Assembly: GCA_016711435.1 (NCBI GenBank)
Contig: JADJSY010000007.1
Location: 108,796 to 172,795, forward strand
Length of the DNA stretch: 64,000 nt
From: Lewinellaceae bacterium
GTDB lineage: Bacteria; Bacteroidota; Bacteroidia; Chitinophagales; Saprospiraceae
Reading direction: 5' to 3'
A program made the translations under genes and the position numbers. Position 1 is the first letter of the stretch. Each line of letters opens with the position of its first letter. Below the pieces are notes generated by a model that saw only the letters and a program-made list of their open reading frames with translations, made no database searches and was not told where the DNA came from. Below are positions 39,127 through 50,801 of the stretch, piece by piece.

Positions 39127-42100
39127 CTATCGAACAATCACCACTGGAACCAATTCACGCATGGTAGCCGATTCGATGCGGATGAAGTACATACCGTTTC
39201 CGAATTGCGCGCCTTCCCATTGGAAGCGCGATTCGCCGGAAACCTTGCCATCCAGCAGTGTCGAAACAACCTGTCCCATCGCATTCACCACACGAACCTG
39301 CACATTTTCTTCCTCTTCCAACGTAAATTCGATGTTGATCACATCTGTAGAAGGATTCGGGAAGCAGCGCAGGCTGCTGTTTTTGATCGGACGCTGCTGC
39401 TGCGTTCAACAACATTTGCAGGACGAAGCGGGCAGTTATCTTCAAAGAAATAAGCGCTGCCCTGATCCAGGCTCGAAAGTAGGTCGTCTTTAAATGCGCC
39501 GACACCGGCATACGCGCCATCGACCGCTACGCTGCGGCCAAAGTTGTCGTTGGTCGTGACGGCAGAACCCAACAGTTTGTCGACTTGAGCCCAGCCGCTG
39601 CCTTCCGTGAAGATATACGCAGAACCGGAGTTCGTAAGCATGTCATCATCAAACTGCGAGCCGACGATCACTGTACCGCCATCAATATCTACACTGATAC
39701 CAAACTGGTCTGCAACAACTGCGTCTGATGCGATCAGTTTTGCAACTTCCGTCCAGGAGCCGCTGAAATTGAACACATAAGCAGAACCTGCGTTGTTGCC
39801 GCCTGCGTTGTCATCCAAATAAGAGCCTATCACGAGGTTGTTACCGCTGATAGCAACGCTGCTACCGAAGTAGTCGCCCGCGGCCAGGTCGGCAGAAAGC
39901 AGTTTCTGCGTTTGACCCCAGTTGTTGGCAGATGGGAAATCCCGCACAAAAGTAAATGCCGCTCCGGAGTTGGAACCGGATTCATCATCGTAACGGGCGC
40001 CCACAAGCACTGTGCTGCCGTCTATGGAAACACTGATACCAAAGTTATCGTTGGTAGCGCCGTCAGAAGAACTTCTGCGCACACGTTCACCCCAGTTATT
40101 AACGCCGCCGAAATCTCTTTCATACAGGTAGAAAGAACCGCGGTTCACCTGTGGAGATTCATCGAGTGGTGCGCCGACCACAGCGTAGTCGCTGGTAATA
40201 TCCACCGAAGCGCCAAAGTCATCCGTTGCAGCGCCGTCAGAAGCGAGCAGTTTTTTCACTAAACCCCAGTTATTCGCGCCGCCTTGATTTTGGGAGAAAA
40301 TATAGGCTGCTCCTTTGCCGAAGGCGCGGGTAGCGCCGACGATAACGGTAGTGCCGTTAATAGCCACCGCATCGCCGAACATATCATCGGCGTCACCGTC
40401 CGGTATAACAAGTTTTTTAATCTCGTCCCAGCCGCCGGAGCCATTGCGGGACAGGATATACGCTGCACCGCTGTTGATACCTTTCGCATTATCGTCATAA
40501 GGCGCGCCGACAATCGCCAGCGTACCATCTATATCGATGCTGCTGCCGTACAGGTCGCCACCGGCGCCGTCCGAAGCAAATTCGGGGCTTAAGTTAGCCT
40601 GGTCGAAGCAACCGCCACCGCCGCCGCCGCCGGGTATCACAATGATAGACTGAACACAAGGCGCATCGTTTCCGGATGCATCCGTTGCTGTCCAGGAAAC
40701 CACATCACCGTCAAATAATTCTGGCGGCGCGTCATTTTCGACGGTAACAGTACCCGGGCAAGCATCCGAGGCCGACAAAGCCGGCAAATTGCTGCTGAAA
40801 GCAAAGTTTTCTCCGGGTTCTGCATTCAGGGTTACCGTTGGCGGGCAACTGCTAAATACAGGATTCGTTACGTCCGGAGAACATGGGCTGTTGCAAACAT
40901 CCGAAGTGCCGGTATTGCAGTCATCGTCGATGCTGTTGCCGCACACTTCAGTAGCTCGTACAACGATTACTGTACGCGTACAGGTTATTGTATTTGCGCC
41001 AACTGTTGCAGTAAACGGTACACTCTGTGCCAAATTGGTTGCATTCAATGTCACTGTTGCCGGTAACACAGTTATCGGGTTGTTACAGTTGTCCGTAGCG
41101 GTAATACCTAGACTTGCAGGCGAGGGTAGTTACCGAAGCAGGACAACCCGGAACGTCCGTCAGCGTAATGGGTGCTGTCGGGCAACTGGTAAATGAAGGT
41201 GTGGCCGGCGTGCAGACATTTGGTGGTGTTACGATCACCGTACGTGTGAAAGTCAGCGTACTGCTATTCTCTGCAAGATTTACTTCACGTAAATTATTGC
41301 CGCAAGTAACAGTATAAGTCACAGCATAAGTACCAGGAACGGAAAAAGTATATCCGTAAGGTTGAGAAGTTACCGTAAACCCGGAGTTAGGTAAAATATC
41401 AATCATTGAAATCGAAGCGTTGGTACAACAAGTCAGAATACTACTCAGATCACCAAGATTTACTTCAACCCCTGCCACTGCATTCAACGTAGCTAATTGG
41501 CAAGTGTTTTGCACGATTACCTCATATTCACAAGTACTCGTCCTGCCGACAACATCAGTAGCCGTCCATTGCAAATAGTTTATCTGGCCTACGCAATATT
41601 GCCCAGGTTGGCCAGGTGTACGTGTAACGCTTACGTTTCCAGCGCCACAGTTGTCAGTAACTGTTGGTACAGGTGGTAAAAATAAAGGATCAGTAGGGCC
41701 ACCGTTATTACCATTCTCAATACAAGAAGCATTCGTGGGCAATGTCACCGTATAAGGAGGTAATGGACAAGAAGGCGTAAATACCGGATCTGTCTGATCC
41801 TGTACAACAATCGTCTGAACACATCCACCTGCATTTGTATTATTGGAATTATCCTTTGCCGACCAGATGACAGGAATACTGCTTCCCGCAGGCACCGAAG
41901 TGCCTAAAGCAGGCAAACTGGTCGTGTATTCTATGGATGGCGAGCACAAATCCGTAGCCGACGGCCGCTGTGCAGGAGGCAGCGACAACAAATAAGCAGT
42001 CGTTATATTCCTTGCGCAGGTATTGCCTTCCGTACTAACTGTAATCGGGCTTGGGCAAGTAACAAATACCGGAGGCACACCTTCTATCACCGTTACGGTG

Positions 42101-45100
42101 AATGTACAGGTGCTGGTATTGGCAGGGCTTGCACCATCGCGATACGTGTAAGTGACGGTATTGACGCCTGTCGGGAACATAGCGTTCCGGCTGGCTGACG
42201 TTCCTGTTACGGCTACCGGTGTCAAATTCTGTGAAATGATCGTTGGGGCAGGGCCGCCAACTTGAGTCACAGGACCGGTACAATCCAAAAACGAAGAAAA
42301 ATTCGGATCAGCCCATCCTGACGGATGTGGCAGGGTACAAACCAGCGGACTGCCGATGGTCAGCGTTACAGGGGAGGGGCAACCTGCGACGACAGGGCCG
42401 CTTACGTCACGCGCCTGAACGGTGATTACACAAGTATTATTATTTGGAGATAAAGCTACATCCGTAGCCGTGTAAGTCACCGTATAAGTAGACAGTGTCG
42501 GCGTAAGTGGATCCAAATCAACTGGAATACTCACACTTGCCGAAGGGGTAATAGCAACCACACCAGGACAGTTATCCGTAGCCGTCAAAGTGCGGGTGTA
42601 AATTCCACCACAAAAGGCAGGACTGCCTGGCGCGCCCACATCTACAAATTGAGTACCCACAGGGCAGTTGGTGAAATTTGGCTTCTGCGCATCGATAATA
42701 TTCACCGTGAATGTACAGAAGCCTGGATTGTTCGCCGCATCGCGCGCCGTGTAGGTAAAGATATAGGTGCCTTTACTCAGGCTGCTTCCGGAGATGTAAT
42801 TCACCGGGATTATGCTCGGCGGATTAACATAGGTGACGGTCGTGCTGACAACACCACAGTTATCCATAAACCCCGGTGCATTCCAGTTTGGAATAGTGGA
42901 ACATTGGTTCAAGTCTGTATTAAAGTTCAACGTAGAACCGCAAATAGTAGAGCTTGTGGTTGGTACGATCAAATCCTGAATTGTTACACTAAACTGGCAG
43001 GAAGCGGTGTTGCCGGAATAGTCGGTTGCCACCACTTTCAAAATATGTGTGCCCACACCGAGCTGACTACCCAAAGGCAGTGGCGTATTTGGCAAACGGG
43101 TGAAGGCAAAAGTGCCCGGGTCGCAACCTGGGCCACCGCCGTAAGCACCCAACTGAGTAGCAAAAGAAGTGGCAGTCAATGCAAGATAACATTGTCCCGG
43201 ATCGGTTGGCAGATTACCAATAGAACCCTGGAAAGAAGGGCAATTGGTAAAGGAAGGCGCCACCGTATTCGTTACTTTTACCAGATACACACATGAATCT
43301 ACATTGTTCGCTGCATCCTTTACGAGGTAACGTACGCGAGAGACGCCTTCGTTAAAATTAATGGGAAGTGTTCCGGCCGAAAGAACAGGTGTTTCTGCCA
43401 AAACAGTAGCACCCGTGATCTTCAGCGTATAGGTAAGGGCGCCCGGTATAGTACAAGATACCGAATTATCCATAACTGTCGGGTGTACGATGTTTTCCGT
43501 AACAGTACATGATAAAGGTGATGCACTTCGGATTACATCTGCTGTAACACAGTTGCTAAATACCGGCTTCTGGTTGTCGATCACCGTTACTGTCATCGTA
43601 CAGGTGCTTGTGTTTCCACTTGCATCCGTAGCGGTGAAATTAACAGGATTGGTTGTTCCCATCTCAAAACGCCAGAAATCAGACCCTATTGGAAAGTTTT
43701 GGGCAGGTGGTCCATAAAATGGGCCGGCCACTGTGGGTGTCCCGCAGTTGTCGCTCACCTGAATACCACTGGGTTTCGGCAGGAACACATCGGCATAACA
43801 GAAACCCTGTGTCGCCACTGTTGTGATTGGATTAGGGCAGGTGATACTTGGGAAAATATGATCTTCCACTACAATATCAAAAACAAAAGTACTTGCGCTG
43901 GCATTACCCACCGCGTCTACATAATCGTAAATAACACGGGTGGTGCCGGCAGGGAAAATAGATCCGGGGCCATAGCCTGTTACCGGAAGAAAGCCCACTG
44001 TATTCGGCGCCTGAAATTCATAGCGTACCCGGAGTGTTGGAGTTGTACAATTGTCCGTTACAGTTGATGAAGCCGGAGCGATCCAGTTAACCACTACGCC
44101 ACATGTACTACCCATATTGAAGGTTAGAACATCGTTATTAAAGATGGTCGTATTTGGCGTAGGTAAAGTGCGAATCGCATTGGTGTTCCAGCTGCCTACT
44201 ATTGGAGCCACATTATCCTGAACAGTTACTGTGAAGTAACATTGAATACTGCTAACACCATTTGTGGCAGTATATACTACGGTTTCCGTACCAACCGGGA
44301 AAGTGTGTGGAGAGGTGCGCGTTCCAATAGTAGTTATACCTGTTGCCAATCCAGTCGAACAGTCCAGTCCAATTGGTGTAGTCCAGCTAAAAGGCGCACT
44401 ACAAGCCGTAGCAGGATTTACGGATAATATTTGGTTGGGCGGACATGTCGGGTTGAAATACAACGGTGTATTTGCCACAACAATCGTCTGCGTCCGTGTC
44501 GTCACATTGGCAGGTGTCGCGTTGTCGGTGAAAGTGTAGGTAATAGTGTAGGTACCTGCTACTGTGAAGGTGTAGGTCTGCGGTAGGGGGCCATTTGTTA
44601 ATAGCCCGGGAACAGCAGATACACCTGTCGTAGGAGAAATAGTTGCTGTTTGTGTAACAGATCCCAAACAATTGTCCGTCACTGTAAATGTTGGTGTTGT
44701 AAATGTTGCGGAACCTGCTTGCGAAGTGCAAATGGAAAGGCTCTCATTTGGCAAGGTAGCCGGAGTAACTACTGGAGGCGTTACATCGCGAATAATGATA
44801 TTGGAAATACAAGTACCAGTATTGCCAGCATTGTCGGTTGCTTGTAATATAATCTGGTAAGGCACATTATTCGGTGGTATAAACGGCGGCAATGTTATAC
44901 TGTTGCAGTTAAATTGAAATGCAGCCGGAGGTTGTGCCAAGACACTGTATGTTAGCGGACAAATATCCGTGAAGGTTTGTGGTACATTATTGGGATTCAC
45001 CGTGCCCATCGTAGCCGTTCCATTGGCATCCAGGTCAATATAGTAAGGTGTAGCCGAACAGAAGTTACCGGGTGCATTTGGGGGAATGGTAGGTATAGGT

Positions 45101-46536
45101 GGTGTGATTGCAGGAGCGACATTGTCATTCACATCAATAAAAATGGTACAAGGCGCACTTTTTACACCGGTAACAGTATTCACTGCACGGATAGAAACCG
45201 GAACCAAAGTGGGTACATCGCTACAACTAACTGTCGCGAGATCATACATGACGGTGGCGGAGTTTGCAGGGGCCGGGCAAGTGGAAACAGCCGTTGGATT
45301 GCCGATATCGGAAGGAAGTAAGGTATATGGGCTACTTGTTAAATTAACCACATAGGTGCCGCCACAGCCGGGGCCGCTACCGAATGAGAAGGTTGGCGCA
45401 GTGTTGCAAGTCGTATTTTGAAAATAGACAAATGTACCACTTGCACGACCGGAAATAAAGTCGATGTCTCCGTCGCCATCTAGGTCGCCCGCAGCAGGGT
45501 AAGAATAATCGACGGCGCTTATTGATACATCAGAGCTGCTCAGCGGGAATGCAGTAGGAGGTGAAGTGACCGTATTAAATCTATGGTCATATCCATTAGC
45601 GCCGATTGTTTCCAATGCCCGGAACTGGAAAGTACCATTACGGGTACCTGAAAGAACATCGTAAATACCATCGCAGTTCATATCTACCATACCAACAGTC
45701 GCATTCAGCAGTGAATTGCCGGAACCTTGTAAAATTTGTGGGGAAGGGCGCAAATTTACCACGCGGGGCGCCCCCGGATCAGCTGCCGGAAAATAAGGGG
45801 TAAACATATCACCCTCATTTTCGAAATAAAAGAACTGGCCTTGTGAATTGCCGGCCACAACATCAAAGTCACCATCGGGAATCGCATCCGCATCAAAAAA
45901 ACCGATGGTGGAAATCGCGCCGATATTGTGTGGCAGATAGTTGCCCGGATTGAGCGGGTCTTCAAACCACATCGGGTTAAACTCAAAAAGCCCCACTTCG
46001 AAAACAGGAGTCGTAACAGAGCCTGTATTTTTGTAATACCAGAATTCTCCAATGGAGTTACCGGAAAACATATCCAGGTCCCCGTCGCCATCTATATCTA
46101 CAAATGTGGGCGAAGAACGGAAGCCTACATCCATATTAGAAGAGAAGGGGTTAGACGACGGAAGAGTCCAGCTCGGTGTGCCGGGCGTTGCAGGCATGGA
46201 AACAGCAGTACCATTATTCACGAAATAATAGAACTGGCCATTTTGAGCGCCTGTGACAATGTCCAGTTTGCCATCGCCATTCAGGTCAACGAGCGTTGGG
46301 GTGGAATAACCGCCCTGACTGATAACGTTGAGTGAGTTGAGGTTGCCCGGTGAACCGAAAGAGGTCACTGGCGGGGCAAATGTGTACTGTGCCGACAAAG
46401 TACTACTCAACAAAGTGAAAAAAAACATGAGCAGTAAAGGAAGTAGTTGCTCATTTGAAGTGGATAGGTATCGCAGGGGTATGCGTATACAGCCACTGGG
46501 CGCGTTGCCGCGCTTGGGATTTGTAAACTTTTCCAT
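39127..46536 (-). CDS. Giant T9SS-exported FG-GAP/HYR repeat protein, two frameshifts
   Basis: ATG 46536 (MEKFTNPKRGNAPSGC) starts a long signal region ending LLSSTLSAQ. Four or so FG-GAP/VCBS calcium-binding repeats follow (LVDLNGDGKLDIVTG, VDIDGDGDLDMFSG, GDLDGDGDIDFISG). Then a long series of HYR-type immunoglobulin-like domains (patterns TATDNCPG, NTSTCTFTVTV) reaches about residue 1830. After a frame change near 41112 more HYR and seven FG-GAP-like blades appear (DGAGGDLYGSSIDIDGT, AIVGAPYDD). A second frame change near 39410 leads to FPNPSTDVINIEFTL and the type-A sorting domain ending at 39127. Total about 2470 residues. A surface adhesin or filament-like protein. The repeats are similar, so assembly may be imperfect. 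Confidence 0.82.
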
Positions 46537-46695
46537 GAGGACTCGTTTAACGGTTAGAGAATCTGTTGCAGTAGATGTCGGAAACAACAGGTGCGCCAAG
46601 GGAACGGACGCTGGGGATGAGGATTCGGTGTGGAAGATTAAAAGAACGGGGTCAAAATTATGAAAAAATCCAAATGATTACCAAATAAACGACAA

Positions 46696-46703
46696 CAAAT
46701 TTA
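46696..46703 (-). promoter_or_regulatory. -7 promoter element (TAAATTTG) for the giant T9SS gene
   Basis: An exact TAnnTTTG match on the minus strand, 160 bp before ATG 46536. Confidence 0.4.
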
Positions 46704-46899
46704 TAATTTTTACTTTAAAGCCCCGAAAAAACAATGTCCACGCAGCGAAAATACAATCAGGTAAGAGTAGTTTGAAAGATTTTATATGGTTTTGCGGGCT
46801 GTTGAAATGAACTTTTATTCAAAACGACTTTGCTTTGTGATGACTAAACAGGCTGGCGGATTTCTTCCCGCAAGGTTTTGTCGCTTGCCCCGGCTTCGA

Positions 46900-46907
46900 T
46901 ACTTTTG
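46900..46907 (+). promoter_or_regulatory. Promoter TTTG-N19-TACTTTTG
   Basis: The -33 TTTG at 46877-46880 and the -7 TACTTTTG are spaced by 19 bases, the Bacteroidota consensus. They precede the membrane-protein gene at 46990 and decide its start. Confidence 0.65.
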
Positions 46908-46989
46908 CAGGCCTGAAACACCCAAATTCAAAATATCATCCAATGCCGAAGGGGATGCCCCTCACGACTCACTACTCACAACTCACGAC

Positions 46990-47493
46990 ATGACTTTACG
47001 CGAATTCTTCGACTACCTCGGCTCCAATCCCATGGTGATGCTGGCTTTTTTCCTCGGCATTCCGTTTACTGCCCTCATCGCCGGCATATTGGGCAAAGGA
47101 GAAGGCAACCAAAGTCCCTGGAAGTACTTATATGCCGTGCTGATTTATTTAGCCTGCGTGCCAGGCATCTTTGCAGTCGCTTTAAGCGTTTACCTGTTTC
47201 TATTTGAGCGGGGCAGCATTATGAACGCCAATGTGTTTATACAAATCCTGCCGATTCTTTCCATGGTGCTGACCCTGGCAATTATCCGGCGGAATGCCTC
47301 ATTTGAACTGATTCCCGGCTTTGGCAAATTGTCCAGCCTGATGACGATGATCGGTTCGATTTTTATCCTGATGTACCTGCTGGATCGCCTGCACCTGATA
47401 GCCTGGGTGAATGTACCTGTGCAGTACCTGGTACTGATTGTGGCTGGGTTGCTGGTGGCGTTTCGGTATGGATTTAAGAGGATGATTGCGTGA
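46990..47493 (+). CDS. Small integral membrane protein, unknown function
   Basis: 167 residues from ATG 46990 (MTLREFFDYLGSNPMVM). Four to five transmembrane helices: about 17-37, 50-78, 88-105, 116-135 and 140-160. No charged signature or named domain recognised. A longer frame opens upstream but crosses the promoter and a word array (cacgactcactactcacaactcacgac at 46964-46990), so it is not used. It stands alone upstream of lptC. Confidence 0.65.
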   Translation: MTLREFFDYLGSNPMVMLAFFLGIPFTALIAGILGKGEGNQSPWKYLYAVLIYLACVPGIFAVALSVYLFLFERGSIMNANVFIQILPILSMVLTLAIIRRNASFELIPGFGKLSSLMTMIGSIFILMYLLDRLHLIAWVNVPVQYLVLIVAGLLVAFRYGFKRMIA

Positions 47494-47509
47494 GGGATTT
47501 TTAGATTAA

Positions 47510-47790
47510 ATGGAACACGGATTGAAGGGATTGGACACGGATTTTTCCCTGGTAGGAATAATAGCAACGCGGATTAGGCGGATGACGCGGATTTACGCGG
47601 ATTTTCCGCTTAAGAGTTGACACGGATCAACTATGTTCACTTTTAGGAAAAAAGCAGGTCAACTCTACGAGGGAAAATCCGCGAAACTCCGCGTCATCCG
47701 CCCAATCCGCGTTGCCATTAACTCTACGAGGCGGAAAATCCGTGTCCAATCTGTCAAATCCGTGTTCAATTACTCTACGCGGGGAGAAAT
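47510..47790. repeat. Intergenic word hairpin (GACACGGATT / GCGGATT word), about 280 bp
   Basis: The left half repeats aacacggattgaaggg, gacacggatttttccct, aacgcggattaggcggatgacgcggat; the right half carries the reverse complements (ccgcgtcatccgcccaatccgcgtt, tccgtgtccaatctgtcaaatccgtgtt). The unique centre is near 47610-47660. Same word as 19459-19688. Confidence 0.75.
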
Positions 47791-47836
47791 CGGAAGCATC
47801 GAAAATAAATAAGTTACACCATTCATAAGCATCATT

Positions 47837-48403
47837 TTGCCAACCCGGTTGATATTTTTATTCCCATGTACCGTATTCCTCTTGTTGCTCGCAGCATGCA
47901 GCGACGCCCCCAAAGAGACGCGCCAGGTATTTACCCAGGACGATACGGCAGTAGAACTGGGCAGGAATGTAGAAATTCTGTATTCCGACAGCGCGCTGGT
48001 GCGGGTGCGGGTGACCGGCGCTGTGCTGCATAATTATGTCACCCGGGAAAATCCGCGGCAGGAATTTCCGGAAGGCATCCAGATTGAATTTCTGGAACCC
48101 GATTTATCCGTTAAAAGCATTCTGACCGCTAAAAACGCGATCCGGCAACAGGAAAAAGGGAAAATAACGGCACGCGACAGCGTCGTACTGATAACGGCGC
48201 GGAAAGAAAAATTAGAAACAGCCGAACTGATCTGGGATGAAAAAACGGCTAAAGTGTACACCGATAAGTTTGTCAAAGTGACCAAACCCGGCGAAGTCAT
48301 TTACGGATTCGGGCTGGAAGCGGAACAGGATTTTTCCTACTGGAAAATTATCGTTCCCAAAGGCCGTATCAAAGTGGAGCAATTGGATGAAGTCCTGAAA
48401 TAG
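47837..48403 (+). CDS. lptC: LPS export periplasmic protein LptC
   Basis: 188 residues with a lipoprotein-like N-terminus (LLLLAACSD). The body is the LptC/OstA beta-jellyroll (FPEGIQIEFLEPDLSVKSIL, LTAKNAIRQQEKGKITARD, ETAELIWDEKTAKVYTDKF). It links the LptBFG transporter to the LptA bridge. The start is unusual: only TTG 47837, or ATT 47834, is in frame before the signal sequence, so a small indel near the 5' end is possible. An M23 peptidase follows after a word hairpin. Confidence 0.85.
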   Translation: MPTRLIFLFPCTVFLLLLAACSDAPKETRQVFTQDDTAVELGRNVEILYSDSALVRVRVTGAVLHNYVTRENPRQEFPEGIQIEFLEPDLSVKSILTAKNAIRQQEKGKITARDSVVLITARKEKLETAELIWDEKTAKVYTDKFVKVTKPGEVIYGFGLEAEQDFSYWKIIVPKGRIKVEQLDEVLK

Positions 48404-48436
48404 TCTCCGCGTTTTTTCCGAACTTTGCCCTTTCTT

Positions 48437-48542
48437 GTTATCAGTTATTAGTTATTAGTTATCAGGGTGGTATCTTCTGGCCGCACTATATACTCGAGCC
48501 AAAAGATACCACCCTGATAACTGATAACTAATAACTGATAAC
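48437..48542. repeat. Intergenic word hairpin (GTTATCAGTTATTA word)
   Basis: 40-nt arms 48437-48476 and 48503-48542 with one mismatch around a 26-nt loop. The arm tip reads cagggtggtatctt. It uses the same word and tip as 50650-50764. Confidence 0.85.
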
Positions 48543-48633
48543 CAATAACCAACAATGCTATGCCAAATTACTTTTCGTTCCTGAAAAAATTCCTGACATC
48601 TTCCGGCGCTCCGAAGGCGACGATCGGAGTCTG

Positions 48634-49518
48634 ATGGATAAATTGCGGGATAAATACCGCCTGGTTATCATGAATGATGACACGTTTGAGGAAGTAACTT
48701 CTGTCAAACTGACGCCGCTGGCCGTTTATGTAGGCCTGAGCTCGCTCATTGTGGGTACTGCCATATTGGTAACCATGGCGATCATCTGGACGCCTTTGAA
48801 ACGCTACATACCCGGATACGGCGATTTTAAACGCGATGCTGAAATAACGGAATTGGTCAATAAAGTCAGCGACCTGGAATCCGAAGTGGAAGCGCACCGG
48901 CAATACAATGATAATTTCAGGAAACTATTAGTCGGCGATTTGAAAGACATGAGCAAGGAAGCCGCTGAAAAGCAGGGACAACCTGCGGATACGGCGGACG
49001 CGCTTCCTGTCGAAGTAGAACGTATCCCGGAAGATGAAAAATTGCGCAGCGCTGTTGCCAAAGGTACGTTTACGTCCGATCCGGCGCTTGCGCTTGCTGC
49101 CGGTAATGGTACCGGTACGCTGAATCCGCGCGATATTCCATTGGAGCAATTATTTTTTATGCCGCCCGTCTCCGGTGAAATGACCTCTGGTTTTGATTTT
49201 GCCAAAAACCACTACGGCATCGACATCGCCGCTCCTAAAAATACCGCCGTGAAATCCGCCGCAGACGGGGTGGTCATCTCGGCGGGATATACCGTGGAAA
49301 CGGGTTACAGCATTGCCATACAACACCCCAATAATGTGGTGACCATGTATAAACACAATTCCGTGCTGCTCAAACAAACCGGCGTTGCCGTCAAAGCGGG
49401 AGAGGCCATTGCCATTATCGGCAACTCCGGTGAAAACACCACCGGCCCGCACCTGCATTTTGAACTCTGGTATAAAGGCCGGGCGGTGGATCCGAGCGAT
49501 TATATTAATTTTAATTAG
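48634..49518 (+). CDS. M23-family metallopeptidase (LytM domain)
   Basis: 294 residues: a short basic end, one transmembrane helix at about 30-52, a coiled-coil linker (ITELVNKVSDLESEVEAHRQ) and a C-terminal LytM domain with zinc-site motifs HYGID near 191-195 and HLHF near 272-275. Such proteins cut or regulate cutting of peptidoglycan in the envelope. An upstream ATG at 48558 (MPNYFSFLKKFLTSSGAPK) opens a 26-codon frame that ends next to this start; its text could be the true N-terminus joined by an indel. Confidence 0.85.
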   Translation: MDKLRDKYRLVIMNDDTFEEVTSVKLTPLAVYVGLSSLIVGTAILVTMAIIWTPLKRYIPGYGDFKRDAEITELVNKVSDLESEVEAHRQYNDNFRKLLVGDLKDMSKEAAEKQGQPADTADALPVEVERIPEDEKLRSAVAKGTFTSDPALALAAGNGTGTLNPRDIPLEQLFFMPPVSGEMTSGFDFAKNHYGIDIAAPKNTAVKSAADGVVISAGYTVETGYSIAIQHPNNVVTMYKHNSVLLKQTGVAVKAGEAIAIIGNSGENTTGPHLHFELWYKGRAVDPSDYINFN

Positions 49519-49526
49519 GGTAGGTT

Positions 49527-50621
49527 TTAAAACAATTTTAATTGACTCGATTTATACCCCTCGTGCAAATCCAGGTTAAACCCCGGCATTTTCCGGTCTT
49601 TCATATATTTCTCTTTGGCTACCCTGAATTGCTGGTGAATCACATCCGCGATGTTGCCTTCGCCGCGCATCCGTGTTCCGCTGCGGAAGTCGGATAACTG
49701 TCCGCCGTGTACATCCCTGATCCTGTTAAGCACCCGGTCTGCCCGGTCGGGCATGGTACGCCGTATCCAGTCTTCAAACAAGATGGCCACGTCGCCGTTC
49801 AGGCGAACCATGGTGTGTCCTACGCCCAGGGCGCCCAAATCGGCCACCGTTTTTACCAAAGAAATGATTTCATGGTCATTGAGTCCGGGAATAATGGGCG
49901 CCATCATCACAAAAACCGGTACACCTGCTTTCGTAAGTGTTTCCACCGTGCGCAGGCGTTGCTGAATCGTAGCGGTGCGCGGTTCCAGAAATTGCCGCAG
50001 GTCGTCCTGGAGCGTTGTAATACTGATCGCGACATGGACGAGGTTTTCGGAAGCCAGTTGTTGCAACAGGTCTATATCACGCAGCACGAGGCTGTTTTTG
50101 GTAATGACGCCGACCGGATGCCGGTATTTCCAGAAAACTTCGAGGCAGGCGCGGGTGATGAGAAATTTGCGCTCGGCAGGCTGGTAAACATCCGTATTTC
50201 CTGCAAACATGACCGGAGCAGCCCGCCAGTTTTTCTTTTTTAATTCGTGTTCGAGCAAAGCTGCGGCATTGCGTTTTACCAGAATTTTCCGTTCAAAATC
50301 CAGGCCTGCGCTATATCCCCAGTAAGGATGCGTGTTGCGGGCATAACAATAAATACAGCCGTGTTCGCAGCCCTGGTATGGATTCATGCTCCATTCGAGG
50401 GGAATATCGGCGCTTTCCACTTTGTTTAAAATGGTTTTGGGATGGGTTTCCAGGTACTCCGTCCGCAAATCATCTTCCTCCCAGTCGTCGGCTACCAATG
50501 CCCAGTCGAGGGGCTGTTCGTCGCGTTGCAGGCGCTCGTATCGGGAGGCGGGATTAATTTGTGCGCCGCGTCCGCGCAAGAAAGGCGACTTTTGCTCCGT
50601 CAAAATCTTTTGTTGTTTCAT
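49527..50621 (-). CDS. PA0069-family radical SAM protein
   Basis: 364 residues. The Cys cluster C85-x3-C89-x2-C92 (GCEHGCIYCYARN) binds the 4Fe-4S cluster. The N-terminus RGRGAQINPASRYE and the text TNHPY-like NTHPYWGYSAGLDFE are typical of the PA0069 group, related to spore photoproduct lyase. Substrate unknown. It is convergent with the M23 gene (9 bp apart). Confidence 0.88.
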   Translation of the reverse strand: MKQQKILTEQKSPFLRGRGAQINPASRYERLQRDEQPLDWALVADDWEEDDLRTEYLETHPKTILNKVESADIPLEWSMNPYQGCEHGCIYCYARNTHPYWGYSAGLDFERKILVKRNAAALLEHELKKKNWRAAPVMFAGNTDVYQPAERKFLITRACLEVFWKYRHPVGVITKNSLVLRDIDLLQQLASENLVHVAISITTLQDDLRQFLEPRTATIQQRLRTVETLTKAGVPVFVMMAPIIPGLNDHEIISLVKTVADLGALGVGHTMVRLNGDVAILFEDWIRRTMPDRADRVLNRIRDVHGGQLSDFRSGTRMRGEGNIADVIHQQFRVAKEKYMKDRKMPGFNLDLHEGYKSSQLKLF

Positions 50622-50649
50622 TCCTGCAAATTTAAAACAAATAATTTAT

Positions 50650-50764
50650 AAGTAGTTATCCGTTATCGGTTATCAGTTATCAGGGTGGTAACTCTTGGTT
50701 GCTCTATTAACAAAGCCAAGAGTTACTACCCTGATAACTGATAACCGATAACGGATAACTACTT
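50650..50764. repeat. Intergenic word hairpin (GTTATCCGTTATCGG word)
   Basis: 49-nt arms 50650-50698 and 50716-50764 with one mismatch around a 17-nt loop. The tip is cagggtggtaactcttgg. It lies between divergent genes, not at a convergent junction. Confidence 0.88.
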
Positions 50765-50801
50765 AAATTTGGGCTTTCTTGCTAACCATTCATTTCTTAC
50801 C

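Noticed and set aside
46786..46989. N-terminal extension of the membrane protein at 46990
   Set aside because: It crosses a consensus promoter and a word array; the ATG at 46990 gives a clean membrane protein.
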